Source: Oscillatoria sp. CS-180 (lineage in GTDB: Bacteria; Cyanobacteriota; Cyanobacteriia; Phormidesmidales; Phormidesmidaceae). Taken from it: 64,000 nt of DNA. A program made the translations under genes and the position numbers. Position 1 is the first letter of the stretch. Each line of letters begins with the position of its first letter. Under the pieces are notes generated by a model. That model made no database searches. It was given only the letters and a program-made list of their open reading frames with translations, and was not told where the DNA came from. Shown here piece by piece: positions 48,094 to 56,329 of the stretch. The stretch covers positions 163,014 to 227,013 of the forward strand of contig NZ_JAQMUB010000032.1 in the NCBI RefSeq assembly GCF_028330965.1, given 5' to 3'.

Positions 48094-50250
48094 GTGCAGA
48101 AACATTTGTATGAGGTTTTCCGTATAATCTCCGGGAAAATCCCTGATATCTCTTTTTCAGCCTTGAAAAGTTCATTGAGGCAGTCAGGGTCAAGCCCAAT
48201 AAGCGAGTCTTTACAGTTCTATCAGGGGGCTCCTAGCTGCTGGTTCGCAACCTGGACACAAGCTAACGCTATGACAAGCGCCAATCTTCCAATTGCTTCT
48301 GTTTCTAAGCCAATTTCGACTTTTGATCCTGGCTCGGACAGTCTGTTTCGTGCTTATGTAGAAGCCGCTTCAGATATTGTCTATACCCTGGATCTGACAG
48401 GGCAATTTACTTTTGTAAACCCTTACGGCCTAAAGCTTATTGGTACTGACCGCTACGATGAAGTCGTCGGGCATTCCTACTTAGATATTGTCGCTCCTGA
48501 GTACCACAAACCTACTCTAGAAGCCTTTTCCAATCTGTTAAAGACAGGTGAATTGCGAGACTACGAGTTTGTGGTTCTGACTAAGACGGGCAATCGTGTT
48601 TTCATTGAGGTGAATGGCCGGCTCCTCTATCAATCCGGACAACTCGTTGGTGCGCTGGGCATTGGTCGAGACATCACCGAACGCAAGCGGTTTGAAGCCC
48701 AGCTGAAAATGTTTTCGATGGCACTAGATTCTGCACATGATAGTGCCTTGATTACTGATTTAGATGGCAACATTCTGTATGCAAACCTAGCGACACAGCG
48801 CATCTTTGGCTGGCCTCAAGCTAGACTCACTGGCACTAATTTGGAAGTCTTCTTTCAAAATCAAGATCAGGTCCGCTATGTCCTAGAAAGAGCGACAGGT
48901 GAAGGATGGAGTGATCAGATCGTTTGCCAGCGGTATAACGGTCAAACGTTCACTGCGTTTGTTTCGGTCAGTCCTGTTTACGGAGAAGGCGAGGATGTGC
49001 CTAATGCCGTTTCAATTATTCTGCGAGACATCACGCAGCAAGAAACGATTAAAGCCGAACTCGCGTCTAAAAACCTAGAACTGGCTCGTGCCAATCGTCT
49101 TAAGACGGAGTTTTTGGCCAATATGTCCCATGAACTTCGCACTCCGATGACCTCTATCCTGGGTTTCTCCTCACTTTTGGAACAGCAAGTTTATGGAGAT
49201 TTGAACGATCGCCAGAGACTGTACGTTAACCAAATTCATCAGAGTGGAGAACATTTGCTGAGCCTCATCAACGAAGTACTTGACCTCTCCAAGGTTGAGG
49301 CAGGTCAAATGGATCTACACGTCACTTCCATTTGTGTCGATTCCATTTGTGATGACATCCTTAAGATGGTAGAGACTCAGACTGAGATGAAAAATCTAGT
49401 TGTCCATCGGCAAGTTGCACCTGATCTGCCTGTGCTGATGGCAGATGAGATGCGTGTTCGGCAGATGCTGCTTAACTTACTCTCAAATGCCATCAAGTTT
49501 ACTCACAAAGGGCTGTCTATTGGCTTACAGGTAGAACAGCAGGGAGACTATCTGAACTTGACGGTTTGGGACGAGGGCATCGGTATTCCAGAAGACCAGT
49601 TATCTTCACTGTTTCAACCTTTTCAGCAGCTGGACAGTTCCTTGTCTAAACAATATGAGGGGACGGGCCTGGGTTTAGCGTTAACGCAAAAACTTACTCG
49701 TTTGCATGGGGGAGACATCACAGTTAAGTCTGAACCCAACAAAGGAACCCGATTCACAATTCATTTACCGTTAGACTGCCGGACCGTTAGTCGTCACGAT
49801 AAGCAATATTCCTTACCCGATGAGGCATCCTCAGAGCATTCTGAATGGAAAATGCCAACGTTACCGAATAGCGCTATCACAGGGCGAGTCCTTGTCGTTG
49901 AAGACAATCCCATCAATGCACTCCTGCTAGAGCATATGCTCAATCACTGGGGCTACGAGGCAACTCATTGTCCTGATGGCCCAACCGCATTAACCTGGCT
50001 GGAATCAAATCGTCCCATCCTTATTCTGATGGATGTTCATCTGCCTGGCATGGATGGACTAGACGTCACTCAGCGGATTCGCCAAAACTCAGAATGGGCT
50101 GACATTCCTATCGTGGCGACAACGGCATTGGCAAGGCCCCGCGATCGCGATCGCTGTTTTGAGGCAGGGATGCAGGACTATATCAGCAAGCCAATTAATT
50201 CGGCTAAGTTAGTCTCCATCCTGGCTAAATATACCTGGGGCGAAGACTAG
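48094..50250 (+). CDS. PAS-PAS hybrid sensor histidine kinase with receiver domain
   Basis: Up to 718 residues if the GTG at 48094 is used; an ATG at 48271 (MTSANLPIASV) would give 659, and neither has a clear ribosome site. Domains: PAS about 85-200, second PAS about 210-325, HisKA with phospho-His in NMSHELRTPM (about 346), HATPase_c with VWDEGIGIP and GTGLGLAL, then a receiver domain. The receiver has the Asp pair in VVEDNPIN, phospho-Asp in ILMDVHLPGMDG (about 644) and Lys in DYISKPI. No membrane segment, so it senses a cytoplasmic signal. No partner regulator is adjacent. Confidence 0.92.
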   Translation: MQKHLYEVFRIISGKIPDISFSALKSSLRQSGSSPISESLQFYQGAPSCWFATWTQANAMTSANLPIASVSKPISTFDPGSDSLFRAYVEAASDIVYTLDLTGQFTFVNPYGLKLIGTDRYDEVVGHSYLDIVAPEYHKPTLEAFSNLLKTGELRDYEFVVLTKTGNRVFIEVNGRLLYQSGQLVGALGIGRDITERKRFEAQLKMFSMALDSAHDSALITDLDGNILYANLATQRIFGWPQARLTGTNLEVFFQNQDQVRYVLERATGEGWSDQIVCQRYNGQTFTAFVSVSPVYGEGEDVPNAVSIILRDITQQETIKAELASKNLELARANRLKTEFLANMSHELRTPMTSILGFSSLLEQQVYGDLNDRQRLYVNQIHQSGEHLLSLINEVLDLSKVEAGQMDLHVTSICVDSICDDILKMVETQTEMKNLVVHRQVAPDLPVLMADEMRVRQMLLNLLSNAIKFTHKGLSIGLQVEQQGDYLNLTVWDEGIGIPEDQLSSLFQPFQQLDSSLSKQYEGTGLGLALTQKLTRLHGGDITVKSEPNKGTRFTIHLPLDCRTVSRHDKQYSLPDEASSEHSEWKMPTLPNSAITGRVLVVEDNPINALLLEHMLNHWGYEATHCPDGPTALTWLESNRPILILMDVHLPGMDGLDVTQRIRQNSEWADIPIVATTALARPRDRDRCFEAGMQDYISKPINSAKLVSILAKYTWGED

Positions 50251-50786
50251 AAAACTTACAATAGCTAAGCAAAAGGCTTTGGGGCAATCAGCTAACCTGT
50301 GAACTGGGAAGAGATCGCGGGTTAGCTGTTTAAGGATGAATGCTTCGGTGTCACAGTTTATTGTCACAGGCCATTCACCTAGGCGTCCTTCTGTCCTCAG
50401 CTGTGACTCAATTATTGCTTTGGAGTAGCGTAAAGTTTGGGATTGGGGACTGGAGCTTCAGCGATCGGACCCTGAGGTTCTGGATTTTCTAGATATTCAA
50501 ACTCGCCCTTTCCGTCAGGTGTCGGTCCTTGTGCCCATTGCCCTTGCTGGCTCTCAGTTCCCTCAGATAAGTTCCAGAACGTATAGGATGCATCCTATTG
50601 ATTCTCTTGCATTTAAATAGGGTATGAGAGCCGTGTAGGATACTTGTAAACATGACATATTTCCCAATAGGACTCGCGTAAACGGATTATCTGCCTAGCA
50701 GCTCCTAATAAGGATCAGGCGACTTCCTCTACAGAGGTCTGTTAAGTTTCACTGGGAGGCTGGAGAACATTTTTATTTTGAGATGT
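50251..50786. other. Interval between hybrid kinase and SPOR gene
   Basis: About 535 bases. It holds a start-less coding remnant at 50412-50594 (described separately) and otherwise nothing recognisable. No clear terminator follows the kinase gene. Confidence 0.5.
50412..50594 (-). pseudogene. 3' remnant of a coding sequence without a start codon
   Basis: Sixty sense codons and a TAA stop in protein-like composition (FWNLSEGTESQQGQWAQG; EYLENPEPQGPIAEAPVPNP; KLYATPKQ). A TAG stop immediately precedes the first codon and no ATG, GTG or TTG occurs near the start. The other two frames upstream do not give a plausible continuation. I read it as the end of a gene whose 5' part has been lost or shifted. 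The parent family is not recognised. Confidence 0.45.
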
Positions 50787-52187
50787 CTACGGTTCATAAA
50801 CTTGAGCGTCGATGCCTTGTGACTCAAGCTCCTCAACAAGCGCGGCTGCACCTGCTTCGCTATTAAATGCGCCTAGCTGAATACGGGCACCGGTATCGAA
50901 ATTGCGAACGTAGGCATCGTCTACAACTTCGCGAACTGTGCTTAAAGACGGATCTCCTGTATAGTCCGAAACCACGTAGTATGAACTTGCTGGTTCAACG
51001 CTGACAGGCTCATCTTCTACTCTAGGTGAAGCAGGCTGGGTTGCTTCGCTTGGTGTTGGTTGGGAGGTATTTGGTGTTGGCTGAGGTGCGATCGCTTGTG
51101 GTTGAGGTGCAGGAGCGGCGGTTTCCTGAGGTGCAGGTGTCATCGCAGCAGGCATAGGTGCTGGGGTCGTTGTTCTGGGGATCTCATTGACTTGTGGCGT
51201 ATTCGTTGCTGTATCAGCTGTAGCTGTCTCTTGAGAGACGCTGCGATTTGTAGTTGAAGACGGCTCAGTCGCTGGAGGCTTATTCTCTCGATTATTGTTG
51301 GAGTTAGCAACAAGAGGTTGCCCTGCTGAGGTGGAGTTGGACGGTAAGTTACTGAGGGTGCTCAAGTCCAGATTAGAGAACTCTCTCTGAGATAAATCAG
51401 GACTTAAGGAACTCAAAGAAGATGCCCTCGCGTCTGTCTCTTCTGATGCCTCAAGCTCCTCTGAAGAACCATCGGCAGTGGCCTCCTCATCTTCAGATGC
51501 ATCGGGCCATAGACGGGCTAAAGGCGTATTGCTGATGAGATTGCCAGCTACGTAGGGATTAACAAGCACGAAGCCAAAGCCAGCACTAGTCACTAACAGC
51601 AATAGCAATGCACCTAAGCCGAGGGGCGTGCTGAGCCATTCCGACCAATTTCTGGATGTAGGTTTGGCAGGATAGCCTTCTGCTAGCTCAGGGTCAGGCG
51701 CATGGTTGAGATTCTCAATCAAAGCTTCAGTTGAAGCCAGGTAAGTTTCTTCTTCGGGCTGTGTTTGCCTGACGAGAGCGCCGTCCAAAGCTATAGTCTC
51801 TAAAGCCTCACTTTGTGCCGCTTCGTTTCTAAGGGGGTTTGCACCCTGTTCAAAAATACTGTCAGCAGGCGATGCTGCTGCGTGTGAAAGGCGAGGATTA
51901 GGCGGCATAGGGGGTGGAGACGCTTGCTCCTGAGCTACCTGTGCGTTTCCTTGACCTACCGCCGACGAAATGCCGAGTAGATTCAGCGATCGCCGTTGAC
52001 GAGGCTGAAAAGACGGCGGCATTGCATTAGGTTTGCCATTCCCCTGCTTAGCGTGACGATATCGCGCTAGTTCATAATTAAGATTGATATTAAGACTGCT
52101 CAACGCATTTCTGAGGGACGGCTGCAAATCCTCAGAAGTCTTTTCAGAAGTAGGTTGAGACTGTTGGGACGTAGATGAGGGGGACAT
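50787..52187 (-). CDS. SPOR-domain membrane protein
   Basis: About 466 residues from the ATG at 52187 (MSPSSTSQQ), preceded by GGAG at 6 bases; the frame extends 16 codons upstream. A cytoplasmic Ser/Gln-rich part of ~180 residues leads to one membrane helix (LGLGALLLLLVTSAGFGFVL). A long Ser/Pro/Ala/Gln-rich linker follows. The C-terminal ~70 residues end with a SPOR repeat (ARIQLGAFNSEAGAAALVEE), which binds denuded peptidoglycan at division sites. So it is probably a septum-associated envelope protein. It is divergent from the DciA gene. Confidence 0.85.
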   Translation of the reverse strand: MSPSSTSQQSQPTSEKTSEDLQPSLRNALSSLNINLNYELARYRHAKQGNGKPNAMPPSFQPRQRRSLNLLGISSAVGQGNAQVAQEQASPPPMPPNPRLSHAAASPADSIFEQGANPLRNEAAQSEALETIALDGALVRQTQPEEETYLASTEALIENLNHAPDPELAEGYPAKPTSRNWSEWLSTPLGLGALLLLLVTSAGFGFVLVNPYVAGNLISNTPLARLWPDASEDEEATADGSSEELEASEETDARASSLSSLSPDLSQREFSNLDLSTLSNLPSNSTSAGQPLVANSNNNRENKPPATEPSSTTNRSVSQETATADTATNTPQVNEIPRTTTPAPMPAAMTPAPQETAAPAPQPQAIAPQPTPNTSQPTPSEATQPASPRVEDEPVSVEPASSYYVVSDYTGDPSLSTVREVVDDAYVRNFDTGARIQLGAFNSEAGAAALVEELESQGIDAQVYEP

Positions 52188-52534
52188 TTGGCTCTCCTCA
52201 GAACAGGCTGACTTGGAATAGCAGAACAAAGGCAATGTCTATTTAACAGGCAGCCCTAATTCTAAATTTAGGCTGTAACCCCATGACAGACGGATTTTAT
52301 GCTCATTCTGACGAACTCGCATTTAGTTATAGCAACGTCTGTTCAAAAATGAACATGGTTTTTGAGCGATATTATGAAAATGTGGGGGAAGTTCCCTACA
52401 TCTGGGGTGATTATTCCAGCGTTTACTCTAGTAGTGGCGCTGAAGTCCTATGACTAGGCAGTAACCTCAGATTCGAAGGCGATTTAATTGACGCTTGTAA
52501 ACAAGGTTTATATGAACCCAATGTCAGGTTTAGG

Positions 52535-53101
52535 ATGACTAACGAGATGCAACCCCTTCAGGCTCTAATGAAGAATTTGGAGCGATCGCCGCAGTGGCGA
52601 GCATCATCGGGTTTGCGCCAAATACTTGCGGTTTGGCCTCAGCTTGTGGGAGAGGCTGTAGCCCAACATAGTCAGCCTATAAAAATTTATCGGAGTGCTC
52701 TACAAGTTTCTGTTTCTAGTGCAGCTTGGTCACAAACGTTGACGTTCGAGCGCTTGAGAATTTTGCAAAAGCTTCATCAGAGATTGCCCAACCTCAAAAC
52801 CGAAATTCGGGATATGCGGTTTTCCACGGCAAAATGGCAGCAGGTGACTCAGCGATCGCAACCCATTTCTCAACAAATGCTAACGGAACATCCCAGTTGG
52901 GGTGGTGCTTGCAAGAAGTCACTGCGGCAACCATCACCCCAAACTGCTAAAGCCGCATTCCAGCAGTGGGCCATCCAGAAACGAAATCAGCTTGCTAGCC
53001 AGAGTCGGTGTCCCCGATGTCACTGTCCCTGTCCAACTCAGGAATTACAGCGGTGGTCAGTGTGCGCCATTTGTGTAAGCCATCAATGGCACAACCGTTA
53101 A
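52535..53101 (+). CDS. dciA: DciA-like (DUF721) protein with C-terminal zinc-ribbon-like tail
   Basis: A 188-residue protein. The first ~100 residues are a DUF721/DciA domain (QPLQALMKNLERSPQWRASS; WPQLVGEAVAQHSQPIKIYR; ALQVSVSSAAWSQTLTFERL). DciA is the ancestral loader of the replicative helicase DnaB in bacteria lacking DnaC/DnaI. The C-terminal end has six cysteines (CPRCHCPC and CAIC), suggesting a metal-binding module not present in textbook DciA. The gene is alone, divergent from the SPOR gene. Helicase loading is inferred from family. Confidence 0.82.
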   Translation: MTNEMQPLQALMKNLERSPQWRASSGLRQILAVWPQLVGEAVAQHSQPIKIYRSALQVSVSSAAWSQTLTFERLRILQKLHQRLPNLKTEIRDMRFSTAKWQQVTQRSQPISQQMLTEHPSWGGACKKSLRQPSPQTAKAAFQQWAIQKRNQLASQSRCPRCHCPCPTQELQRWSVCAICVSHQWHNR

Positions 53102-53765
53102 AACCCGTATCCACCCAAGCATGGGGCGAACTGCGGTGAGCAACTGTGTGGATTTTGGACGTCTAAATCAATATGAATTTGATTGACCTAAAGTGACTGC
53201 AGCGGCATTTTGACCAAAATCAACAAGACCCTTTGAGAGTAGCAACAAACAAAACTGCTTTTGTTTGTTGGCATACTTTTAAGGTTCTCTTTATGAACTA
53301 TTCTCAAGCACATCTGGACTCTTGGGAAAAATAAAAATTGATTAGGCTTGTCTTTGCTATCTAGATGAAGCGAGAGTGATAGCAAAAACTTGAGAGAGAC
53401 GAGTGAGTTACGCTTGATCCCAGCATCGAAAAGCATTTTCGCCACGAATGATTTTAGGTCTTAATTTATTTGCCAAAAGTGGATTTGGGTATGGATTCTT
53501 ACATCAACCTCAGACTTATTTGAACTTAAATACGACTGTTTTCTACTCGGTTTGAAGTGATCCCCGTGGCTATGGCGAAAAAAGCGGACAAGTTTACCTG
53601 GAATAGAATGCAGATATATATTCTTAAAGAAATCATGAAGAGAATATAAAAAGCCGGATGAGACGATAAGGGGTTGAAAGCATTGTCAGGATTGAGACTG
53701 CTACGTTTTTTCTTCTCAAAAGAGAAGGGTGTCTATAGCGACAATAATGATTACCATGTTTCTGG
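53102..53765. other. Long gene-free, AT-rich interval with a perfect hairpin
   Basis: About 660 bases. It contains the hairpin at 53243-53270 and a smaller one, CTTCTC-AAAA-GAGAAG, at 53712-53727 just before the next gene. An 85-codon minus-strand frame (53188-53445) does not look like protein. Could host an untranslated RNA or long leader of the Cys-rich gene. Confidence 0.45.
53243..53270 (+). terminator. Perfect 12-bp hairpin, possible terminator of dciA
   Basis: CAACAAACAAAA (53243-53254), loop CTGC, TTTTGTTTGTTG (53259-53270). The right arm is T-rich and CTTTTAAG follows shortly. It lies 140 bases past the dciA stop. It is low in GC for a terminator, so the role is uncertain. Confidence 0.4.
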
Positions 53766-54056
53766 ATGGATTCTCTAATGGACATAACTCAGTTCGATGT
53801 CTCTTGCTGTCAACGTTGTCGTCATTTCACTTTGGAAGGGCGACGTGGCGGTCATTGTGGCCAGCTTAACGTACCTGTGCAGGGACGATGGACTGCGTGT
53901 TCTTTAGCAAATCCTGTTTTTTCGGAACCAATAAGCACTGTGACTCAACCTCATGTCGCTCAACCGTCGGTGGCGACTGCATGGCCTGAGGGATTAAAGT
54001 TGGCTCGCCGCGACCTTAGCGTTGTTGAGAGTCCTGATTTTGTTGAATCAGCCTGA
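53766..54056 (+). CDS. Small Cys-rich protein
   Basis: A 96-residue protein (or 92 from the ATG at 53778). The N-terminal third is compact and has clustered cysteines: CCQRCRHFTLEGRRGGHCGQ, then a later Cys (TACSL). The pattern would fit a small metal site. The rest is Ser/Val/Pro-rich without structure signals. I recognise it only as a type of small cyanobacterial protein of unknown function. A strong terminator follows after 30 bases. Confidence 0.65.
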   Translation: MDSLMDITQFDVSCCQRCRHFTLEGRRGGHCGQLNVPVQGRWTACSLANPVFSEPISTVTQPHVAQPSVATAWPEGLKLARRDLSVVESPDFVESA

Positions 54057-54086
54057 TGATGGAACTGGTCATTTTGAGAAATTAAT

Positions 54087-54125
54087 AAATGCCGAACAGC
54101 TGCCTCAGTCTGTTCGGCATTTCTC
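54087..54125 (+). terminator. Rho-independent terminator between Cys-rich gene and menB
   Basis: AAATGCCGAACAG (54087-54099) pairs with CTGTTCGGCATTT (54110-54122), a 13-bp perfect stem with a 10-base loop, followed by CTCTTTT. It lies between convergent genes and may serve both. Confidence 0.88.
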
Positions 54126-54127
54126 TT

Positions 54128-54961
54128 TTAGGGTAGCCACGGGTACTGATGAAAATCGGGAGATCGCTTTTCTAAAAACGCCTGTTTACCCTCGGCACCT
54201 TCCTCGGTCATGTAATAGAGCAATGTGGCATTGCCTGCTAATTCTTGTAATCCAGCTTGTCCATCACAGTCAGCGTTGAAGGCGGCTTTCAAACACCGAA
54301 TGGCAATTGGACTTTTTGCCAAGATTTCCCTAGCCCACTGTACGCCCTCTGCTTCTAGTTTCTCGACGGGCACAACGGTATTTACCAAATCCATTTCTAG
54401 GGCTTCCTGAGCAGAGTATTGACGACACAAAAACCAGATTTCTCGGGCTTTTTTCTGCCCAACGATTCTTGCCAGATAGCTCGCTCCAAATCCACCATCA
54501 AAGCTGCCAACTTTAGGCCCAGTTTGTCCGAAAACTGCGTTATCTGCTGCAATCGTCAGGTCACACAAAACATGAAGTACGTGACCGCCTCCGATCGCAT
54601 ATCCCGCGACGAGAGCGATCACAACTTTAGGCAGCGATCGAATCAACCGCTGGAGATCAAGGACGTTGAGTCGAGGCATGCCCGTCTCATCTATATAGCC
54701 GCCTTTGCCGCGCACGCTTTGATCGCCGCCGGCGCAAAAAGCATATTTCCCGTCAGTATGAGGTCCAGCTCCAGTCAATAGAACTACGCCGATGTTGGTG
54801 TCCTCCCGCGCATCAGCAAAAGCGTTATACATTTCGACGACTGTTTTAGGGCGAAAGGCATTGCGCTTTTGGGGACGATTAATAGTGATTTTTGCAATGC
54901 CTTCAGCTTTGTGATAGAGGATGTCTTCGTATTCTTGGGCTGTTTGCCACTGTATGTCCAT
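54128..54961 (-). CDS. menB: 1,4-dihydroxy-2-naphthoyl-CoA synthase
   Basis: A 277-residue crotonase-fold enzyme for ring closure of o-succinylbenzoyl-CoA in phylloquinone (vitamin K1) synthesis, required for photosystem I. MenB signatures: [55 protein letters not shown] and the C-terminal [13 protein letters not shown]. The gene next upstream on this strand is a small basic protein 61 bases away. Other men genes are not here. Confidence 0.96.
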   Translation of the reverse strand: MDIQWQTAQEYEDILYHKAEGIAKITINRPQKRNAFRPKTVVEMYNAFADAREDTNIGVVLLTGAGPHTDGKYAFCAGGDQSVRGKGGYIDETGMPRLNVLDLQRLIRSLPKVVIALVAGYAIGGGHVLHVLCDLTIAADNAVFGQTGPKVGSFDGGFGASYLARIVGQKKAREIWFLCRQYSAQEALEMDLVNTVVPVEKLEAEGVQWAREILAKSPIAIRCLKAAFNADCDGQAGLQELAGNATLLYYMTEEGAEGKQAFLEKRSPDFHQYPWLP

Positions 54962-55022
54962 CTTCTTGATGTGAATAGGTCATGGACTAGCTTAGAAGGG
55001 AAAAGGGCAGGACAGCGGATTA

Positions 55023-55313
55023 TTAGCGCGATCGCTTCTTTTTGCCTTTGCTGCTGCGACGGTTGCCGCCTGGCGGAGTTCGGTGAGCACCGAAGTATTT
55101 TTCACTGCGGTACCGGAGCCATACTCTGAGCACTTGGGGGATCTTTTCTTTCTCAGCTTTGGTGAGGGTATTGTAAAGTGCCAGTGCTTTTTCTCGCTCT
55201 CGGCGGCAAGCCGCATTGTTGTGAGCGTCCCAGTAGCTGCGGGCTACTCGAATGCGACGGCAGACTTCTTTAACTAAAGCATCCCCTTGCAAGGGCTCTT
55301 CAAAGGCGGGCAT
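55023..55313 (-). CDS. Small basic protein upstream of menB
   Basis: A 96-residue protein of unknown function: an N-terminal helical region with Arg and Trp (ALVKEVCRRIRVARSYWDAH; REREKALALYNTLTKAEKEK) and a C-terminal 20-residue very basic tail (GGNRRSSKGKKKRSR). The tail suggests nucleic-acid binding. There is no membrane segment. Same strand and 61 bases before menB, so possibly cotranscribed. It is divergent from exonuclease III. Confidence 0.65.
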   Translation of the reverse strand: MPAFEEPLQGDALVKEVCRRIRVARSYWDAHNNAACRREREKALALYNTLTKAEKEKIPQVLRVWLRYRSEKYFGAHRTPPGGNRRSSKGKKKRSR

Positions 55314-55503
55314 TGTGAAAAGTTTGAATTGCTAATGCATTCTGACAAGATTCTCTCAGTTCCCGCTATAGCCATCTCAGATAATTTCTGAGGGTGAGAA
55401 GGCTTTTTGAATGAAGTTTTTCCAAGGAAAACCCTCTTCAAAATTCAAATAGGATCGCTATATATGACACCATGCGAAGTATTCCGTTTAATTTCATGGC
55501 TGT

Positions 55504-56289
55504 ATGCAAATTGCTACCTGGAACGTTAACTCTATCCGTACCCGCCTCGCTCATGTCACTGATTGGCTCAGCGAAAATCCAGTTGATGTCCTCTGTTTGC
55601 AGGAGACCAAAGTCGTTGACCAGGACTTCCCACTAGAGTCAATCAAAGAAGCTGGATATGTTGCCAACGTAAGCGGTCAGAAATCATACAACGGAGTTGC
55701 TATTCTCAGTCGTGCCCCTTTAGAAGACGTGAGGGCTGGATTTACACCGGTGGTCGGAGGTGATAATGTGGGCGACTTAGATGATCAGAAGCGGGTACTG
55801 ACTGGTGTTTTAGATGGTGTCCGTATTGTGAACCTATACGTTCCTAATGGTTCATCAATAGGCAGCGATAAGTATGACTACAAGCTGCGTTGGTTGGGCG
55901 TTCTCAAGACCTATCTAGAAACGCTTTTGGCAGAGAACGAATCTTTGCTAGTTTGTGGTGATTTCAACGTTGCCCTAGAAGACCGTGATATTCACGATCC
56001 GAAGGGCAAGGAAACCCATATTATGGCATCCCCACAGGAACGAGAAGCGCTACAAGCGGTGCTCGCGATTGGCCTGAAAGATGCCTTTCGCAAGTTTCAT
56101 GAGGATGGCGGTCACTTCAGCTGGTGGGACTATCGGGCTGCATCTTTCCGCCGTAATCGAGGCTGGCGCATCGATCACCACTACCTGTCTCCTCTGCTAT
56201 ACAGTCGCGCCACTAACTGCACTATTGACGTTGCCCCCCGCGAACGGGAAAAACCCAGCGATCACGCCCCTGTTATTGTCGAAATCTGA
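55504..56289 (+). CDS. xth: Exodeoxyribonuclease III
   Basis: A 261-residue endonuclease/exonuclease/phosphatase-fold enzyme acting at abasic sites in base-excision repair. Family motifs: IATWNVNSIRTR, LCLQETK (metal Glu), YNGVAILSR, VCGDFNVALEDRDIHDP (Asp/Asn), and WRIDHHYLSP with SDHAPV (catalytic Asp-His). Full length for the family. It is alone, convergent with the sulfatase-like gene. Confidence 0.95.
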   Translation: MQIATWNVNSIRTRLAHVTDWLSENPVDVLCLQETKVVDQDFPLESIKEAGYVANVSGQKSYNGVAILSRAPLEDVRAGFTPVVGGDNVGDLDDQKRVLTGVLDGVRIVNLYVPNGSSIGSDKYDYKLRWLGVLKTYLETLLAENESLLVCGDFNVALEDRDIHDPKGKETHIMASPQEREALQAVLAIGLKDAFRKFHEDGGHFSWWDYRAASFRRNRGWRIDHHYLSPLLYSRATNCTIDVAPREREKPSDHAPVIVEI

Positions 56290-56329
56290 TGTCGAAAACT
56301 GCGGCATTACGATCAGAGCTAGTCTTCGG

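Noticed and set aside
53188..53445. 85-codon minus-strand open frame
   Set aside because: Composition is erratic, no ribosome site, and it runs through the perfect hairpin at 53243-53270; not protein-like.
54419..54781. 120-codon plus-strand frame inside menB
   Set aside because: It is antisense to a well-conserved gene; a codon-bias shadow.
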